A DNA stretch of 64,000 nucleotides from Streptomyces durmitorensis (GTDB taxonomy: Bacteria; Actinomycetota; Actinomycetes; Streptomycetales; Streptomycetaceae), in the NCBI RefSeq assembly GCF_023498005.1, contig NZ_CP097289.1, positions 7,006,001-7,070,000 on the forward strand, written 5' to 3'. Positions 18,270-26,606 of the stretch are shown piece by piece. How positions within the stretch are numbered: the first letter of the stretch is position 1; every line of letters begins with the position of its first letter. Position numbers and translations under genes: made by a program. The notes beneath the pieces are model-generated. The model worked only from the letters and a program-made list of their open reading frames with translations. It did no database searches and was not told where the DNA came from.

Positions 18270-18322
18270 GTCCTCAAACGTTGGACGGGCTGGAATGTCC
18301 AGCCCGTCCGGCGTTTGAGGAC
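18270..18322. terminator. 25-bp near-perfect hairpin; Streptomyces-type dispersed repeat
   Basis: Arms 18270-18294 and 18298-18322 pair over all 25 positions with two G-T wobbles and a 3-base loop (ATG). The half-element CAGCCCGTCCGGCGTTTGAG is one I recall seeing repeatedly between Streptomyces genes. A diverged half copy occurs at 53823-53845. It probably terminates the M20-YfcC-MFS operon and the convergent GntR gene. Confidence 0.82.
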
Positions 18323-18353
18323 ATCTTGTGTGTAGTGGGGGGGTGTGGGGGGA

Positions 18354-19022
18354 CTAGTCCTCTTCTTCGCCGAAGAGATGCCGCACCGTGGACCGGTAAT
18401 TGGTCCGAACGTGGGCCAGCGCCACGTCCCGCGCGCGTCCCGCATCCCCCGAGGCCACCGCCTCGTACAACTCCCGGTGCTCCGCCAGCAGATGCGTCCA
18501 CTCCTCGTTCCGCCGCGTCATCCACCGCAGCCGTCCGTCCACCGGCTCCATGACCGACGTCAGCAGACCGTTCCCCGCCATCGCAAGGAGGCGGTCGTGG
18601 AAGCGCGTGTTGATGTCCGTGATCGCCTCCCCGTCCGCCGTGCGCGTCGCCTTCGCGGCGCTGTCGAGCAGCGCGGACAGCTCCGCGAGGCCCTCCTCCG
18701 TGGCCCGTTCCGCCGCGCGCCCCGCCGCGAACACCTCCAACGCCTCGCGCAGTTCGAAGAGTTCGGTCACATCGGTGCGGGTCAGGCGGCGCACCACGGT
18801 CCTGCGTGGCGTCTCGAAGGTGACGAAGCCCTCGGCGACCAGGGCCCGGATCGCCTCGCGGACCGGCACCCTGGACACGCCAAGGCGCTCGGCCACCTCC
18901 CGTTCGACCAGGCGGTCCCCGGGGCCGAGGCGTCCGGCGATGATCTCCTGCCGCAATGCGGCGAGCACGCGTTCGCGTACGGCGGCCAGCGGCTGCTCCA
19001 CGGTCGTCATGGAGTCCATCAT
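18354..19022 (-). CDS. GntR family transcriptional regulator (FadR/FCD type)
   Basis: This regulator of about 222 residues has a winged helix near residues 12-75. It includes GPGDRLVEREVAERLGVSRV followed by PVREAIRALVAEGFV. An all-helical FCD ligand domain follows (DVTELFELREALEVFAAGRA, DINTRFHDRLLAMAGNGLL, LLAEHRELYEAVASGDAGRA). FCD domains bind organic acids, often with a metal held by Asp and His residues such as the D/H pair seen here. Two extra methionines (MMDSM) precede MTTVEQ; AGCGGGG is best spaced for the first. It is divergent from the NCS1 gene, and two perfect palindromes lie between them. It likely represses that operon, and perhaps its own gene, until an imported compound binds. 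Confidence 0.9.
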   Translation of the reverse strand: MMDSMTTVEQPLAAVRERVLAALRQEIIAGRLGPGDRLVEREVAERLGVSRVPVREAIRALVAEGFVTFETPRRTVVRRLTRTDVTELFELREALEVFAAGRAAERATEEGLAELSALLDSAAKATRTADGEAITDINTRFHDRLLAMAGNGLLTSVMEPVDGRLRWMTRRNEEWTHLLAEHRELYEAVASGDAGRARDVALAHVRTNYRSTVRHLFGEEED

Positions 19023-19104
19023 TGCCGAACCCCGCTTCGATTTACCGATTCGTAACCGTACGGACATTGCCGGGCGCCGTCGGGAGCGGGAGCATGACGG
19101 AATC

Positions 19105-19133
19105 TTTGGTATACCAAACTTTGGTATACCAAA
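19105..19133. promoter_or_regulatory. tandem palindromic operator (two TTTGGTATACCAAA copies)
   Basis: The 14-bp perfect palindrome TTTGGTATACCAAA occurs at 19105-19118 and again at 19120-19133, one base apart. It sits in the 156-base gap between the GntR and NCS1 genes and is strikingly A/T-rich for this DNA. GntR/FCD proteins bind short palindromes of the form TNGTNNNACNA, and GGTATACC fits. Two adjacent sites suggest cooperative binding. Confidence 0.85.
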
Positions 19134-19178
19134 GCGGCCGCACCTCCGTCCCCCGCAGGTTCCCTCGCAGGAGGCCCC

Positions 19179-20648
19179 GTGTCCCTCACCCAGCGCGCCG
19201 ACGCCCCAGGCGCCGCAACCGACTTCGTGCCCGATCCCCGCCTCACCAACGAAGACCTCGCCCCCTCCACCGAACGCAAGTGGAAGGTCTTCGACCTCTT
19301 CGCCCTGTGGATGTCCGACGTCCACAACCTCGGCAACTACACCTTCGCGGCCGGTCTCCTGGTCCTCGGCCTCAACGTCTGGCAGATCTTCACCTCCCTC
19401 CTCGTCGGCTTCGTGCTCATCTACGTCGGGATGAACATGATGGGGCGCATAGGCCAGCGCCACGGCGTGCCGTTCCCCGTCGTCAGCCGCATCAGCTTCG
19501 GCGTCTGGGGCGCCAACATCCCCGCCCTGATCCGGGCCGTCATCGCCATCATGTGGTACGGAATCCAGACCTATCTGGCCTCCATCGCGGTCAACGTGAT
19601 GCTGATCGCCGCCTTCCCGAGCTTGGACTCGTGGACCGAGCACTCCTTCCTCGGCCTGCATGCCCTCGGCTGGTGTTCGTTCGTCGCCCTCTGGCTCGTG
19701 CAGGGGCTGATCATGACCCGAGGCATGGAATCCGTACGGAAGTTCCAGGACTTCTGCGGGCCCGCCATCTGGGTCGTGATGATCGCGCTCGCCGTGTGGA
19801 TCCTCTGGAAGGCCGGCTGGACCATCTCGCTCACCAGCACCCCCAACCCGGTCTCCACCGGCGAGCAGGTGCGGCAGTGGTTCGGCGCCATCGGTCTCAT
19901 CCTCGCCACCTACGGCACGCTGATGCTCAACTTCTGCGACTTCTCGCGCTTCGCCCCCGACTACCGCACCGTCAAGCGCGGCAACTTCTGGGGCCTGCCC
20001 ATCAACTCCACGGCGTTCGTGATCCTCTCCGTCATCGTCACCGCGGGCAGCCTGGAGGTCTTCGGCAAGGCCATCACCGACCCCGCCGAACTGGTCGCCG
20101 AGATCGGCAACACCTGGGTGCTCATCTTCGGGGCGCTCACCTTCGCCGTCGCCACGATGGGCGTGAACATCGTGGCCAACTTCGTCTCGCCCGCGTACGA
20201 CCTCGCCAATGTCTGGCCGCAGAAGATCACCTTCAAGATCGGCGGAATCATCTCCACGGTCGCCGCGCTGCTCGTCACGCCGTGGAACCTCTACTCCAAC
20301 CCGACCGTCGTGAACTACTTCCTGGGCGGCCTCGGCGCCTTCCTCGGGCCGCTGTTCGGGATCATTGCGGTCGACTACTTCTGGGTGAAGCGCGGGCGCA
20401 TCGACGCCGAAGCTCTCTTCAAGGCCGAGCCGGGATCGCCGTACTACTACAAGAAGGGCGTCAACCCGAAGGCGCTCGCGGCCTTCGTGCCGACGGCGGG
20501 CTTCGCGGCCGTGTGTGCGCTCGTGCCGTTCTTCGACTACGTCGCTCCGTACTCCTGGTTCATCGGGACGGCCACCGCCGCGCTGCTCTACGCCGTGCTG
20601 TGCCGTGCCGAGCGGACCGCGGCGCTCACGGACGCGGTGGAGGGCTAG
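19179..20648 (+). CDS. NCS1-family nucleobase/hydantoin:cation symporter
   Basis: This 489-residue permease has about 12 helices. It has the NCS1 entry sequence NEDLAPSTERKWKVFDLFAL and WMSDVHNLGNYTFAAGLLVLG on helix 1. FPVVSRISFGVWGANIPALIR on helix 3 and DFSRFAPDYRTVKRGNFWGLP complete the family signature. NCS1 proteins import allantoin, uracil, cytosine or hydantoins with Na+ or H+. The GTG start has CAGGAGG 6 bases upstream. Its stop overlaps the racemase start, which favours hydantoins or allantoin as cargo. It is predicted to be controlled by the divergent GntR protein. Confidence 0.92.
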   Translation: MSLTQRADAPGAATDFVPDPRLTNEDLAPSTERKWKVFDLFALWMSDVHNLGNYTFAAGLLVLGLNVWQIFTSLLVGFVLIYVGMNMMGRIGQRHGVPFPVVSRISFGVWGANIPALIRAVIAIMWYGIQTYLASIAVNVMLIAAFPSLDSWTEHSFLGLHALGWCSFVALWLVQGLIMTRGMESVRKFQDFCGPAIWVVMIALAVWILWKAGWTISLTSTPNPVSTGEQVRQWFGAIGLILATYGTLMLNFCDFSRFAPDYRTVKRGNFWGLPINSTAFVILSVIVTAGSLEVFGKAITDPAELVAEIGNTWVLIFGALTFAVATMGVNIVANFVSPAYDLANVWPQKITFKIGGIISTVAALLVTPWNLYSNPTVVNYFLGGLGAFLGPLFGIIAVDYFWVKRGRIDAEALFKAEPGSPYYYKKGVNPKALAAFVPTAGFAAVCALVPFFDYVAPYSWFIGTATAALLYAVLCRAERTAALTDAVEG

Positions 20649-21364
20649 TGCGCATCGTCGTCATCAACTGCAACACGACCCGGGCGATGACCGAGGAGAT
20701 CGTGGCGGGCGCGCGGGACGCCGCCGCCCCCGGGACCTCCATCGTCGGGCTCACCCCCGCCTGGGGGCCGGAGTCCGCCGAGGGGTGGCTCGACAGCTAT
20801 CTCTCGGCGGCCGCCGTCCTCGACACCCTGCGCGGACACGAGGAGCCGTACGACGCCGTGGTCATGGCCGGGTTCGGCGAGCACGGGCGCGAGGGCGCCC
20901 GGGAACTCCTCGACGTGCCCGTCGTCGACATCACCGAGGCCGCCGCGCATCTGGCCTGCCTCCTCGGCCGGCGGTACGGGGTCGTCACCACCCTCGACCG
21001 GGCGCGCGGCCAGATCGAGGACAGCCTGCACGCGGCCGGCGTCGCGCAGAACTGTGCCGCCGTGGTGGGGACCGGGCTCGGCGTCCTGGACCTCGGGGAC
21101 TCCGAGGTCACCGTCCGCGCCTTTCTCGCCGCGGCCGAGCGGGCCCGCGACGCGGGGGCCGAGGTCCTGGTGCTCGGCTGTGCCGGGATGACCGGGCTCC
21201 AGGAGAAGGTCGGGGCCGCGCTGGACATGCCGGTGGTCGACGGCGTGGCCGCCGCGGTGAAGCTCGCCGAGTCGCTCGTCGGGCTCGGCCTGACCACGAG
21301 CCGCGCCGGTGGCTACGCCAAACCCCTGCCGAAGGCACGGACTTGGGCGCCGCCGTCGGAGTGA
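20648..21364 (+). CDS. Asp/Glu/hydantoin racemase family protein
   Basis: This 238-residue protein starts RIVVINCNTTRAMTEEIVAGA, the family N-terminus, and has VEVLGCAGM-like chemistry at about residues 178-184. Two cysteines normally perform the cofactor-independent proton exchange. The second is present in LGCAGM, but the position of the first reads VMAGFGEHG, where I see Gly instead of Cys. It may therefore be a one-base racemase, act on another substrate, or have lost activity. It begins with a GTG sharing one base with the permease stop. The pair suggests uptake and conversion of hydantoin-like compounds, yet no hydantoinase or carbamoylase is adjacent. Confidence 0.83.
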   Translation: MRIVVINCNTTRAMTEEIVAGARDAAAPGTSIVGLTPAWGPESAEGWLDSYLSAAAVLDTLRGHEEPYDAVVMAGFGEHGREGARELLDVPVVDITEAAAHLACLLGRRYGVVTTLDRARGQIEDSLHAAGVAQNCAAVVGTGLGVLDLGDSEVTVRAFLAAAERARDAGAEVLVLGCAGMTGLQEKVGAALDMPVVDGVAAAVKLAESLVGLGLTTSRAGGYAKPLPKARTWAPPSE

Positions 21365-21481
21365 TTCTTCGGGTGATCTGCCGCCCGACCGGCGGCGTAC
21401 GAGGCCTTGCGGGGGCCGGGCGACCGCAGACTCCGGGGAACGCGCCGGGACCGTCCGGTGCCGAGCAACTGGAGGTGCCCG

Positions 21482-22552
21482 GTGTCGCAGCCGCCCTTCC
21501 GATCACCTGAGCGTGGCCGTCCCCGCATCGCCCGTCCCCGCCTCGGTCGTCCCCGCCTTGCCCGGGTCTTCGCCGCCGCGCTGCTCCTGGGCGCGGCGGC
21601 GTCCGGCGCGGTGTCCCAGGGTGCGGCCGACAGCACCGCGTACGCCGCTGCACACGCGAGGAGTGATGCCCCGGGGCCCACCTTCTGGGTCGACCCGGAC
21701 AGCGCCGCCGCCCACCAGGTCACCGCATGGCGACGGCAGGGCAGGACCGCTGACGCCCGCCTCGTCGAACGCATCGCGGGACGCCCCCAGGCCGTCTGGC
21801 TGCACGGTCCGGGGCCCGGTCCCGTGGTCCGCGCGGCCACGGAAGCGGCGACCGCGCAGCGGCGCACCGCGGTGCTCGTCGCGTACTTCATCCCGCACCG
21901 CGACTGCGGTGACTACTCCGGAGGTGGGGCCGCGACCGCGGCGGAGTACCGGGGGTGGATCGACGAGTTCGCCGCGGGCATCGGGGAGCGCGCCGCGTAC
22001 GTCATCGTCGAACCGGACGCCGTGGCGCAGAAGATCGCGGGCTGCGCGAAGGCCGACGCCCGCGAGCGGTACGGGCTCCTCGCCTACGCCGTCGAGCGGA
22101 TCAAGGCGCGCCCGCACACCAAGGTCTATCTCGACGCGGGCAACGCCGGCTGGATCCCCGCCGAGAACCGGCTTGTGGCCCCGCTGCGGCAGGCCGGGAT
22201 CGCGGGGGCCGACGGCTTCGCCATCAACGTGTCCAACTACCAGACGAACGCGGTGAGTTCGGAGTACGGGCACCGCCTGGCCAGAGCGCTCGGCGGCGCC
22301 AAGCACTTCGTCGTCGACAGCAGCCGTAACGGCAACGGCCCCTACACGGGCGGCGGCGAGGAGGCCTGGTGCAACCCGCCGGGCCGCGCCCTCGGCACCC
22401 CGCCCACCAGCGCCACCGGCGACCCCGCGCTCGACGCCTACCTGTGGATCAAGCGGCCCGGCGAGTCCGACGGAACCTGCCGGGGCGGGCCGAGGGCGGG
22501 GCAGTGGTGGCCGCAGTACGCGCTGGGGCTTGCGAGCAGGGCGCGGGGCTGA
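21482..22552 (+). CDS. secreted glycoside hydrolase family 6 (cellulase-like)
   Basis: This protein of about 356 residues has a basic N-terminus, a hydrophobic export segment (FAAALLLGAAASGAVSQG) and a GH6 catalytic domain. Seen directly: YFIPHRDCGDYSGGG carries the catalytic acid Asp, IVEPDAV the second conserved Asp, and VYLDAGNAGW a substrate loop. SNYQTN and DSSRNGNGP are also conserved, and W/P-rich WWPQYALGL closes the domain. GH6 enzymes cleave beta-1,4-glucans with inversion. No carbohydrate-binding module follows. I chose the GTG (SQPPFRSP) because GGAGG precedes it; the frame is open upstream. Rearranged or short tunnel loops would make it an endoglucanase, which I infer from length. 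Confidence 0.9.
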   Translation: MSQPPFRSPERGRPRIARPRLGRPRLARVFAAALLLGAAASGAVSQGAADSTAYAAAHARSDAPGPTFWVDPDSAAAHQVTAWRRQGRTADARLVERIAGRPQAVWLHGPGPGPVVRAATEAATAQRRTAVLVAYFIPHRDCGDYSGGGAATAAEYRGWIDEFAAGIGERAAYVIVEPDAVAQKIAGCAKADARERYGLLAYAVERIKARPHTKVYLDAGNAGWIPAENRLVAPLRQAGIAGADGFAINVSNYQTNAVSSEYGHRLARALGGAKHFVVDSSRNGNGPYTGGGEEAWCNPPGRALGTPPTSATGDPALDAYLWIKRPGESDGTCRGGPRAGQWWPQYALGLASRARG

Positions 22553-22599
22553 GTCGCTGCGGGGGCACGGCCTTGGTCACTCCGGGACCACAGTCGCCG

Positions 22600-23010
22600 C
22601 TACTCCGGAACCACGGCCGTGGCGGTGATCTCCACCAGCTGGCCGGTGTAGCCGAGGCATGTCGTGCCAAGGAGTGTCGAGGTGTGCGGGCCCTTCGCGA
22701 GCAGGTCGGAGGCGCGGACGACCTCCCATGCCTCGCTCAGCGGGCCGGGCTCGTCGCTCACGACGTACACCGTGCTGGCCACCACCTGCGTCAGGTCGCT
22801 GCCGATCGCGCGCAGGGCCTCGTCGAGGTTGGCGATGACCTGCTCGGTCTGGCGGACCACGTCCCCCTCCCCGACGAGATTCCCCTCGGGGTCGAGCGGC
22901 ACCGAGCCCGCCATGAAGGCGAGCTTGGTGCCGGCCTCGACGAGGGCGGCGTGGGCGTATCCGGGCGGCGGGAAGAGGGTGGGCACGACGGTGCGGTGAG
23001 TGGTGGTCAT
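22600..23010 (-). CDS. Rid (YjgF/YER057c/UK114) family protein
   Basis: This 136-residue protein has the Rid fold: LVEAGTKLAFMAGSVPLDPEG, TEQVIANLDEALRAIGSDLT and VVASTVYVVSDEP. The final strand is QLVEITATAVVPE. In true RidA deaminases an Arg in an ARS/ART motif before the last strand is essential. Here the matching stretch reads TSTLLGTTCLGYTG with no Arg, so imine deaminase activity is doubtful. It probably belongs to one of the other Rid subgroups. The gene is isolated and convergent with the GH6 gene. Confidence 0.87.
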   Translation of the reverse strand: MTTTHRTVVPTLFPPPGYAHAALVEAGTKLAFMAGSVPLDPEGNLVGEGDVVRQTEQVIANLDEALRAIGSDLTQVVASTVYVVSDEPGPLSEAWEVVRASDLLAKGPHTSTLLGTTCLGYTGQLVEITATAVVPE

Positions 23011-23114
23011 GGGGCCGATCCTGCGGCAGGCGGGCGGTGGTGTGCATCCGATTTCCGCCCGGGGTGCCGCCCGGGGTGCCGCTGCGGGGGTGTCAGCGCA
23101 CTGCCGTGGGCGTA

Positions 23115-24155
23115 TCAGCGCACTGCCGCCGGTGAAGTCCCGCCTCGTACCGTCAAGTTCGGCGCCCCCTTCCCGTCCGCCCGCGTCGTCCAGATGTCCT
23201 GCTTCCTGCCCTCCGCGCCCGGCAGGGCGTACGCCACGGTGTCGTCGTCCAGCCATGCGGCCTGGTCGTCGACGTTGCGGGTCTCGGCGAGGGGGCGTTC
23301 GCGCATCGTGCGCAGGTCGAGGACGTACAGGCGCCAGGGGTCCGAACTCCCCTTTCGTACGCGCTTCTTGAACGCCAGGCGTGTGTTGTCGGGGGAGAGC
23401 GAGGGGCACTCCACGTTCGTGCGCAGGGTTCGGGCCGCCCACTTCTTCATGTCGCCCTGGACCAGGTACGTCTTGCCCTTGGTCGAGACGGTCGCGTAGA
23501 AGCGGTTGTCGCCCTCGGCGAAGGTGACGCCCCAGTAGTTGACGTCGGGGGAGTGGTAGCGGCGGCCGTCGAGGGTGAGGGGGATCTCCTCCATGTTCTT
23601 GATCAAGTAGCCCGTGCGGGTGTCCAGGATCGAGGTGCGGGTGGAGAAGGAGGAGCCCGCGTACGAGTCCCCCGTCGCGAACATCGTCCAGGACAGCATC
23701 CGGCCCGACGCCGAGACCCGGGCCCGGTTGGGGATGCCGGTCAGTGCGATGCGGCGCTTCTCGCGCAACTGCCGGTCGAGGACGACTGCGTACGACTTGG
23801 GCGGGATTCCCGGGCGGCGCTGGAGGCAGAGCGCGGTGTCCGCGGCGGCGTAGAACCGCTCGCAGGAGGGGCCGCCCGTGGTGCGGCGGCCTTGGCCGAG
23901 TGCGCTGCCGGTCCGGGCCACGCGGCCCGCGCCCGATCCTGCGCTGGCACCCGTTCCCGCGCCCGCTTCCGTGTTGCGGAAGTACAGGTGACCCGCGTCG
24001 AGTGCGAACTCCGAGGTGGCGGCGGTCGGTTCGGCCCGGTCGGCTGCGCGCAGGGTGTAGGCGACGGCCACTGTCGCGAGGACGGCGGCGGCCGCGGCCA
24101 CGGCGATGACGCGGGCGCGCAGGGAGAGCCTTGAGGGTGCGGTGTTCTGGGTCAT
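23115..24155 (-). CDS. TolB-like beta-propeller protein, membrane-anchored
   Basis: This 346-residue protein has one N-terminal membrane segment (about 12-33: ARVIAVAAAAAVLATVAVAY). A flexible Gly/Ala/Ser linker follows, then WD40/PD40-like strands such as ARVSASGRMLSWTMF, CPSLSPDNTRLAFKKR and WRLYVLDLRTMRERPLAE. DQAAWLDDDTVAYAL and KQDIWTTRADGKG are typical TolB repeats. The start codon overlaps the stop of the upstream MFS gene (ATGA), so the two are translationally coupled. It likely faces outward and may assist the transporter. Function is not established. Confidence 0.82.
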   Translation of the reverse strand: MTQNTAPSRLSLRARVIAVAAAAAVLATVAVAYTLRAADRAEPTAATSEFALDAGHLYFRNTEAGAGTGASAGSGAGRVARTGSALGQGRRTTGGPSCERFYAAADTALCLQRRPGIPPKSYAVVLDRQLREKRRIALTGIPNRARVSASGRMLSWTMFATGDSYAGSSFSTRTSILDTRTGYLIKNMEEIPLTLDGRRYHSPDVNYWGVTFAEGDNRFYATVSTKGKTYLVQGDMKKWAARTLRTNVECPSLSPDNTRLAFKKRVRKGSSDPWRLYVLDLRTMRERPLAETRNVDDQAAWLDDDTVAYALPGAEGRKQDIWTTRADGKGAPNLTVRGGTSPAAVR

Positions 24156-25453
24156 GTCTGCCTTTCGTGGCGGGGGAGGAGCGCCGTCGCCCCCGCCAGT
24201 GCCGCCGTCAGCGCGAGCGCCGCGCAGGTCAGCGCGGGGCCGATGCCCCACAGCGTCCAGGCCGCGCCGAACCCGGCGGCCGCGACGAGGCGGGCCAGCG
24301 CCTGGCCCGTCTGGAGGACCGCCATGCCGCTGGCCCGCCGCCCCTGGGGAAGCACCGGCGTGGCGAGCGCCATCAGGACGCCGTCGGTGGCCGCGTAGAA
24401 GATGCCGAGGAGCAGGAGTACGCCGATGAGCAGGGCCCAGCCGTCGGCGGGGGAGAGCAGCAGGACGTATCCGCCGAGCAGCGCCACATGCCCGGCCAGG
24501 AAGGGGACGCGGCGGCCCGAGCGGTCGGCGATGCGCCCGGCGGGCACCGCGAGCAGCAGATAGACCGCGGCGGCGCCCAGCGGAAGGAGCGGGAACCAGC
24601 TCACCGCGAAGTCGAGCCGCCGCTGGAGGAGCAGGTAGAGGAAGGCGTCGCCGATGGTGGCGGCGCCGAGGAGGGAAGCGGCGCAGAGGATGCGCCGGAA
24701 AGCGGGGACGCGGAGGAGGTCAAGTGCCTTGAGGCGGATGCCTGTTGGGCCGCCCCTCTTCTCTGCGGGCGGCGCCGGGAGGCTTTCCCGACCCGGCACG
24801 AACGCGATCAGCATCAGGACTCCGAGCAGCCCGAAGCAGAAGCTGACCACGAACACGGCGTCGTACGCGTCCGCCGTCGCCCAGAGCAGTGCGAACGCGA
24901 CGAGCGGCCCGAGCAGTGCGCCCGTCGTGTCCATCGCGCGGTGCACGCCGAACGCCTTGCCGAGGGCGTCCGGCGGGCTGCTGAGCGAGATGAGCGCGTC
25001 GCGCGGCGCGGTCCGTACGCCCTTGCCGATGCGGTCAGCGGCGAGCGCAGCGCCGATCCCGGCCGTGGCGCCGCCCGCGAGGAGCAGGCCGAGCCGGGAG
25101 AGCGCGGAGAGGGCGTAGCCGCCGCCGGCGACGAGCTTGTGCCGCCCGCCGCGGTCGGCGGCGTACCCGCCGAGGAGTCGTACGAACGCGGTCACGCCGT
25201 TGTAGAGGCCGTCCAGGAATCCGAACTGGAGCGGAGAGAGGCCGAGTTGGAGCACGAAGTAGAGCGGAAGGACTGCCGTGACCATCTCGGAGGAGATGTC
25301 GGTGACCAGGCTGACCGCGCCGAGGGCGAGGACGGGCCCTGCGACGCGGCGGCGCCTGGCCTTGGTTTTGGCAATGGACTTGGACTTGGGCTCGGCCTTG
25401 GCTTTGGCCTCGGCTTTGGCCTTCGCGACCGCGTCCGTTGACGCCAGATACAT
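24152..25453 (-). CDS. MFS transporter with Ala/Lys-repeat N-terminus
   Basis: This 433-residue protein has 11-12 predicted helices. LSPLQFGFLDGLYNGVTAFV, the loop motif GGYAADRGGRHKLVAGG and RIGKGVRTAPRDALIS identify a branch seen in actinobacterial major facilitator proteins. The first 38 residues are a lysine/alanine run (KAKAEAKAKAEPKSKSIAKT) made by imperfect short repeats, likely a cytoplasmic extension. Its stop overlaps the TolB-like gene start. It begins 10 bases after the metallophosphoesterase stop, so three genes may share one transcript. The substrate is unknown. Confidence 0.86.
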   Translation of the reverse strand: MYLASTDAVAKAKAEAKAKAEPKSKSIAKTKARRRRVAGPVLALGAVSLVTDISSEMVTAVLPLYFVLQLGLSPLQFGFLDGLYNGVTAFVRLLGGYAADRGGRHKLVAGGGYALSALSRLGLLLAGGATAGIGAALAADRIGKGVRTAPRDALISLSSPPDALGKAFGVHRAMDTTGALLGPLVAFALLWATADAYDAVFVVSFCFGLLGVLMLIAFVPGRESLPAPPAEKRGGPTGIRLKALDLLRVPAFRRILCAASLLGAATIGDAFLYLLLQRRLDFAVSWFPLLPLGAAAVYLLLAVPAGRIADRSGRRVPFLAGHVALLGGYVLLLSPADGWALLIGVLLLLGIFYAATDGVLMALATPVLPQGRRASGMAVLQTGQALARLVAAAGFGAAWTLWGIGPALTCAALALTAALAGATALLPRHERQT

Positions 25454-25462
25454 CTCGGCGAC

Positions 25463-26419
25463 TCAGCGGCAGTTGTAGGACGGGCTGCTGTCCTTCGTCG
25501 CGCCGTCCGTGCCGACGAGGTTCCAGGAGAAGCCGGTGTCGGTGAAGTTCAGCTTCACCACGCCGTACGTCTTGGTGATCCGCTTCTGGCTGTTGGGCTG
25601 GACTTCCTCGATCTTGTACGGGTTGGCGCCGCCCATGCCGCCGAGCAGCTCGACGATGCCGTTGGCGTCGGCCTTGCCGTCCGGGTTCTGGGGCGCGAAC
25701 CGCTCGTAGTGGTGGTCGTGGCCGTTCATGACCAGCTCGGCCTTGTTGGCGTACAGGAGTTTCCAGACGGGCCTGCTGACCGGGTCGTTGCCGTGCTCGC
25801 CCGAGGAGAAAAGGGGGTGGTGCCAGTAAGCGGCCACGCACTTCTTGGAGTTGGCGGCGAGGTCGGCCTTGAGCCAGTCGATCTGCGCCTTGTCGTCGAA
25901 GCTGTTGGAGTCGAGGGCGATGAAGTGCCAGTTGTCCTTGTCGTAGCTGTAGTAGCTCTCGCCCTTGGGGTAGGCGACGCTGCCGAAGTAGGACTTGTAG
26001 CCCTCCAGGGCGCCTTCCGGGTCGTACGTCTCGTGGTTGCCCGGCACCGGGCGCGTCTTGTCCTTGAACGCGCCCCAGCTGGTGTCGTAGTAGTCCTCGA
26101 AGTCCTGGAGCCGCGCGTCGTCGTACTGGTTGTCGCCCATGGTCATCACGAAGGACGGGTTGAGCTGCTTGACGAGCGCGGCGGTCTTGGGGTGGGCGCA
26201 GCCGCTGTCGCCCGAGGTGCACTGCTCGGCGATGTCTCCGGCGGCCACCGCGGTGAAGGCCGCTTTCGTGTCCTTGCCGCTCGGCGCGGCGTCGGCCTCG
26301 TCGGCCGGGGACCAGAGGAGGGTCCCACCGACGAGCGCGAGCGAGGCGCCCGCTGCCAGGGGGATGGCCCAACGGGCTTTGTTCGTACGGGAGTTCATGG
26401 CGCGGGGGGTGGGTGGCAT
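25463..26419 (-). CDS. secreted metallophosphoesterase (acid-phosphatase-like)
   Basis: This 318-residue protein has an export segment (about 18-36, WAIPLAAGASLALVGGTLLW). Calcineurin-like phosphoesterase motifs appear in order: AAGDIAE, TMGDNQYDD, VPGNHETYD, AAYWHHPLFSS and NGHDHHYERF. These supply the Asp, Asn and His ligands for a two-metal centre, and the spacing and GHDHHYER resemble purple-acid-phosphatase-like enzymes. AGGAG lies 6 bases before the chosen ATG. Secreted phosphatases of this type scavenge phosphate. The promoter region holds a 15-base palindrome (26527-26541), but I see no clear PHO box. Confidence 0.9.
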   Translation of the reverse strand: MPPTPRAMNSRTNKARWAIPLAAGASLALVGGTLLWSPADEADAAPSGKDTKAAFTAVAAGDIAEQCTSGDSGCAHPKTAALVKQLNPSFVMTMGDNQYDDARLQDFEDYYDTSWGAFKDKTRPVPGNHETYDPEGALEGYKSYFGSVAYPKGESYYSYDKDNWHFIALDSNSFDDKAQIDWLKADLAANSKKCVAAYWHHPLFSSGEHGNDPVSRPVWKLLYANKAELVMNGHDHHYERFAPQNPDGKADANGIVELLGGMGGANPYKIEEVQPNSQKRITKTYGVVKLNFTDTGFSWNLVGTDGATKDSSPSYNCR

Positions 26420-26526
26420 GTCCGTCTCCTAGATCGGCGTGGGGGGCCGTGAACGGTGCGGAGGCCATTCGCAGGCATCTTGTCGATGCGTCATGTGCGC
26501 GTCAATAACTTCGGACGAACTATTGT

Positions 26527-26541
26527 TAGGAAAGTTTCCTA
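26527..26541. promoter_or_regulatory. 15-bp palindrome TAGGAAA-G-TTTCCTA
   Basis: Perfect 7-base arms flank one central base in the 187-base divergent gap between the metallophosphoesterase and the SNF2 gene. The site is A/T-rich against its surroundings and looks like a regulator operator. The cognate protein is not known to me. Confidence 0.6.
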
Positions 26542-26606
26542 CCAGCGCTCACCTGGCGGCGGCTGGCCTAGGGTGGCGTGCGGGAATGACGTGCGGGTGA
26601 CTGAGG

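Noticed and set aside
19019..19661. N-terminal extension of the GntR frame to 435 codons
   Set aside because: It lies antisense to the NCS1 permease and crosses the operator; the HTH begins about 12 residues after the chosen start.
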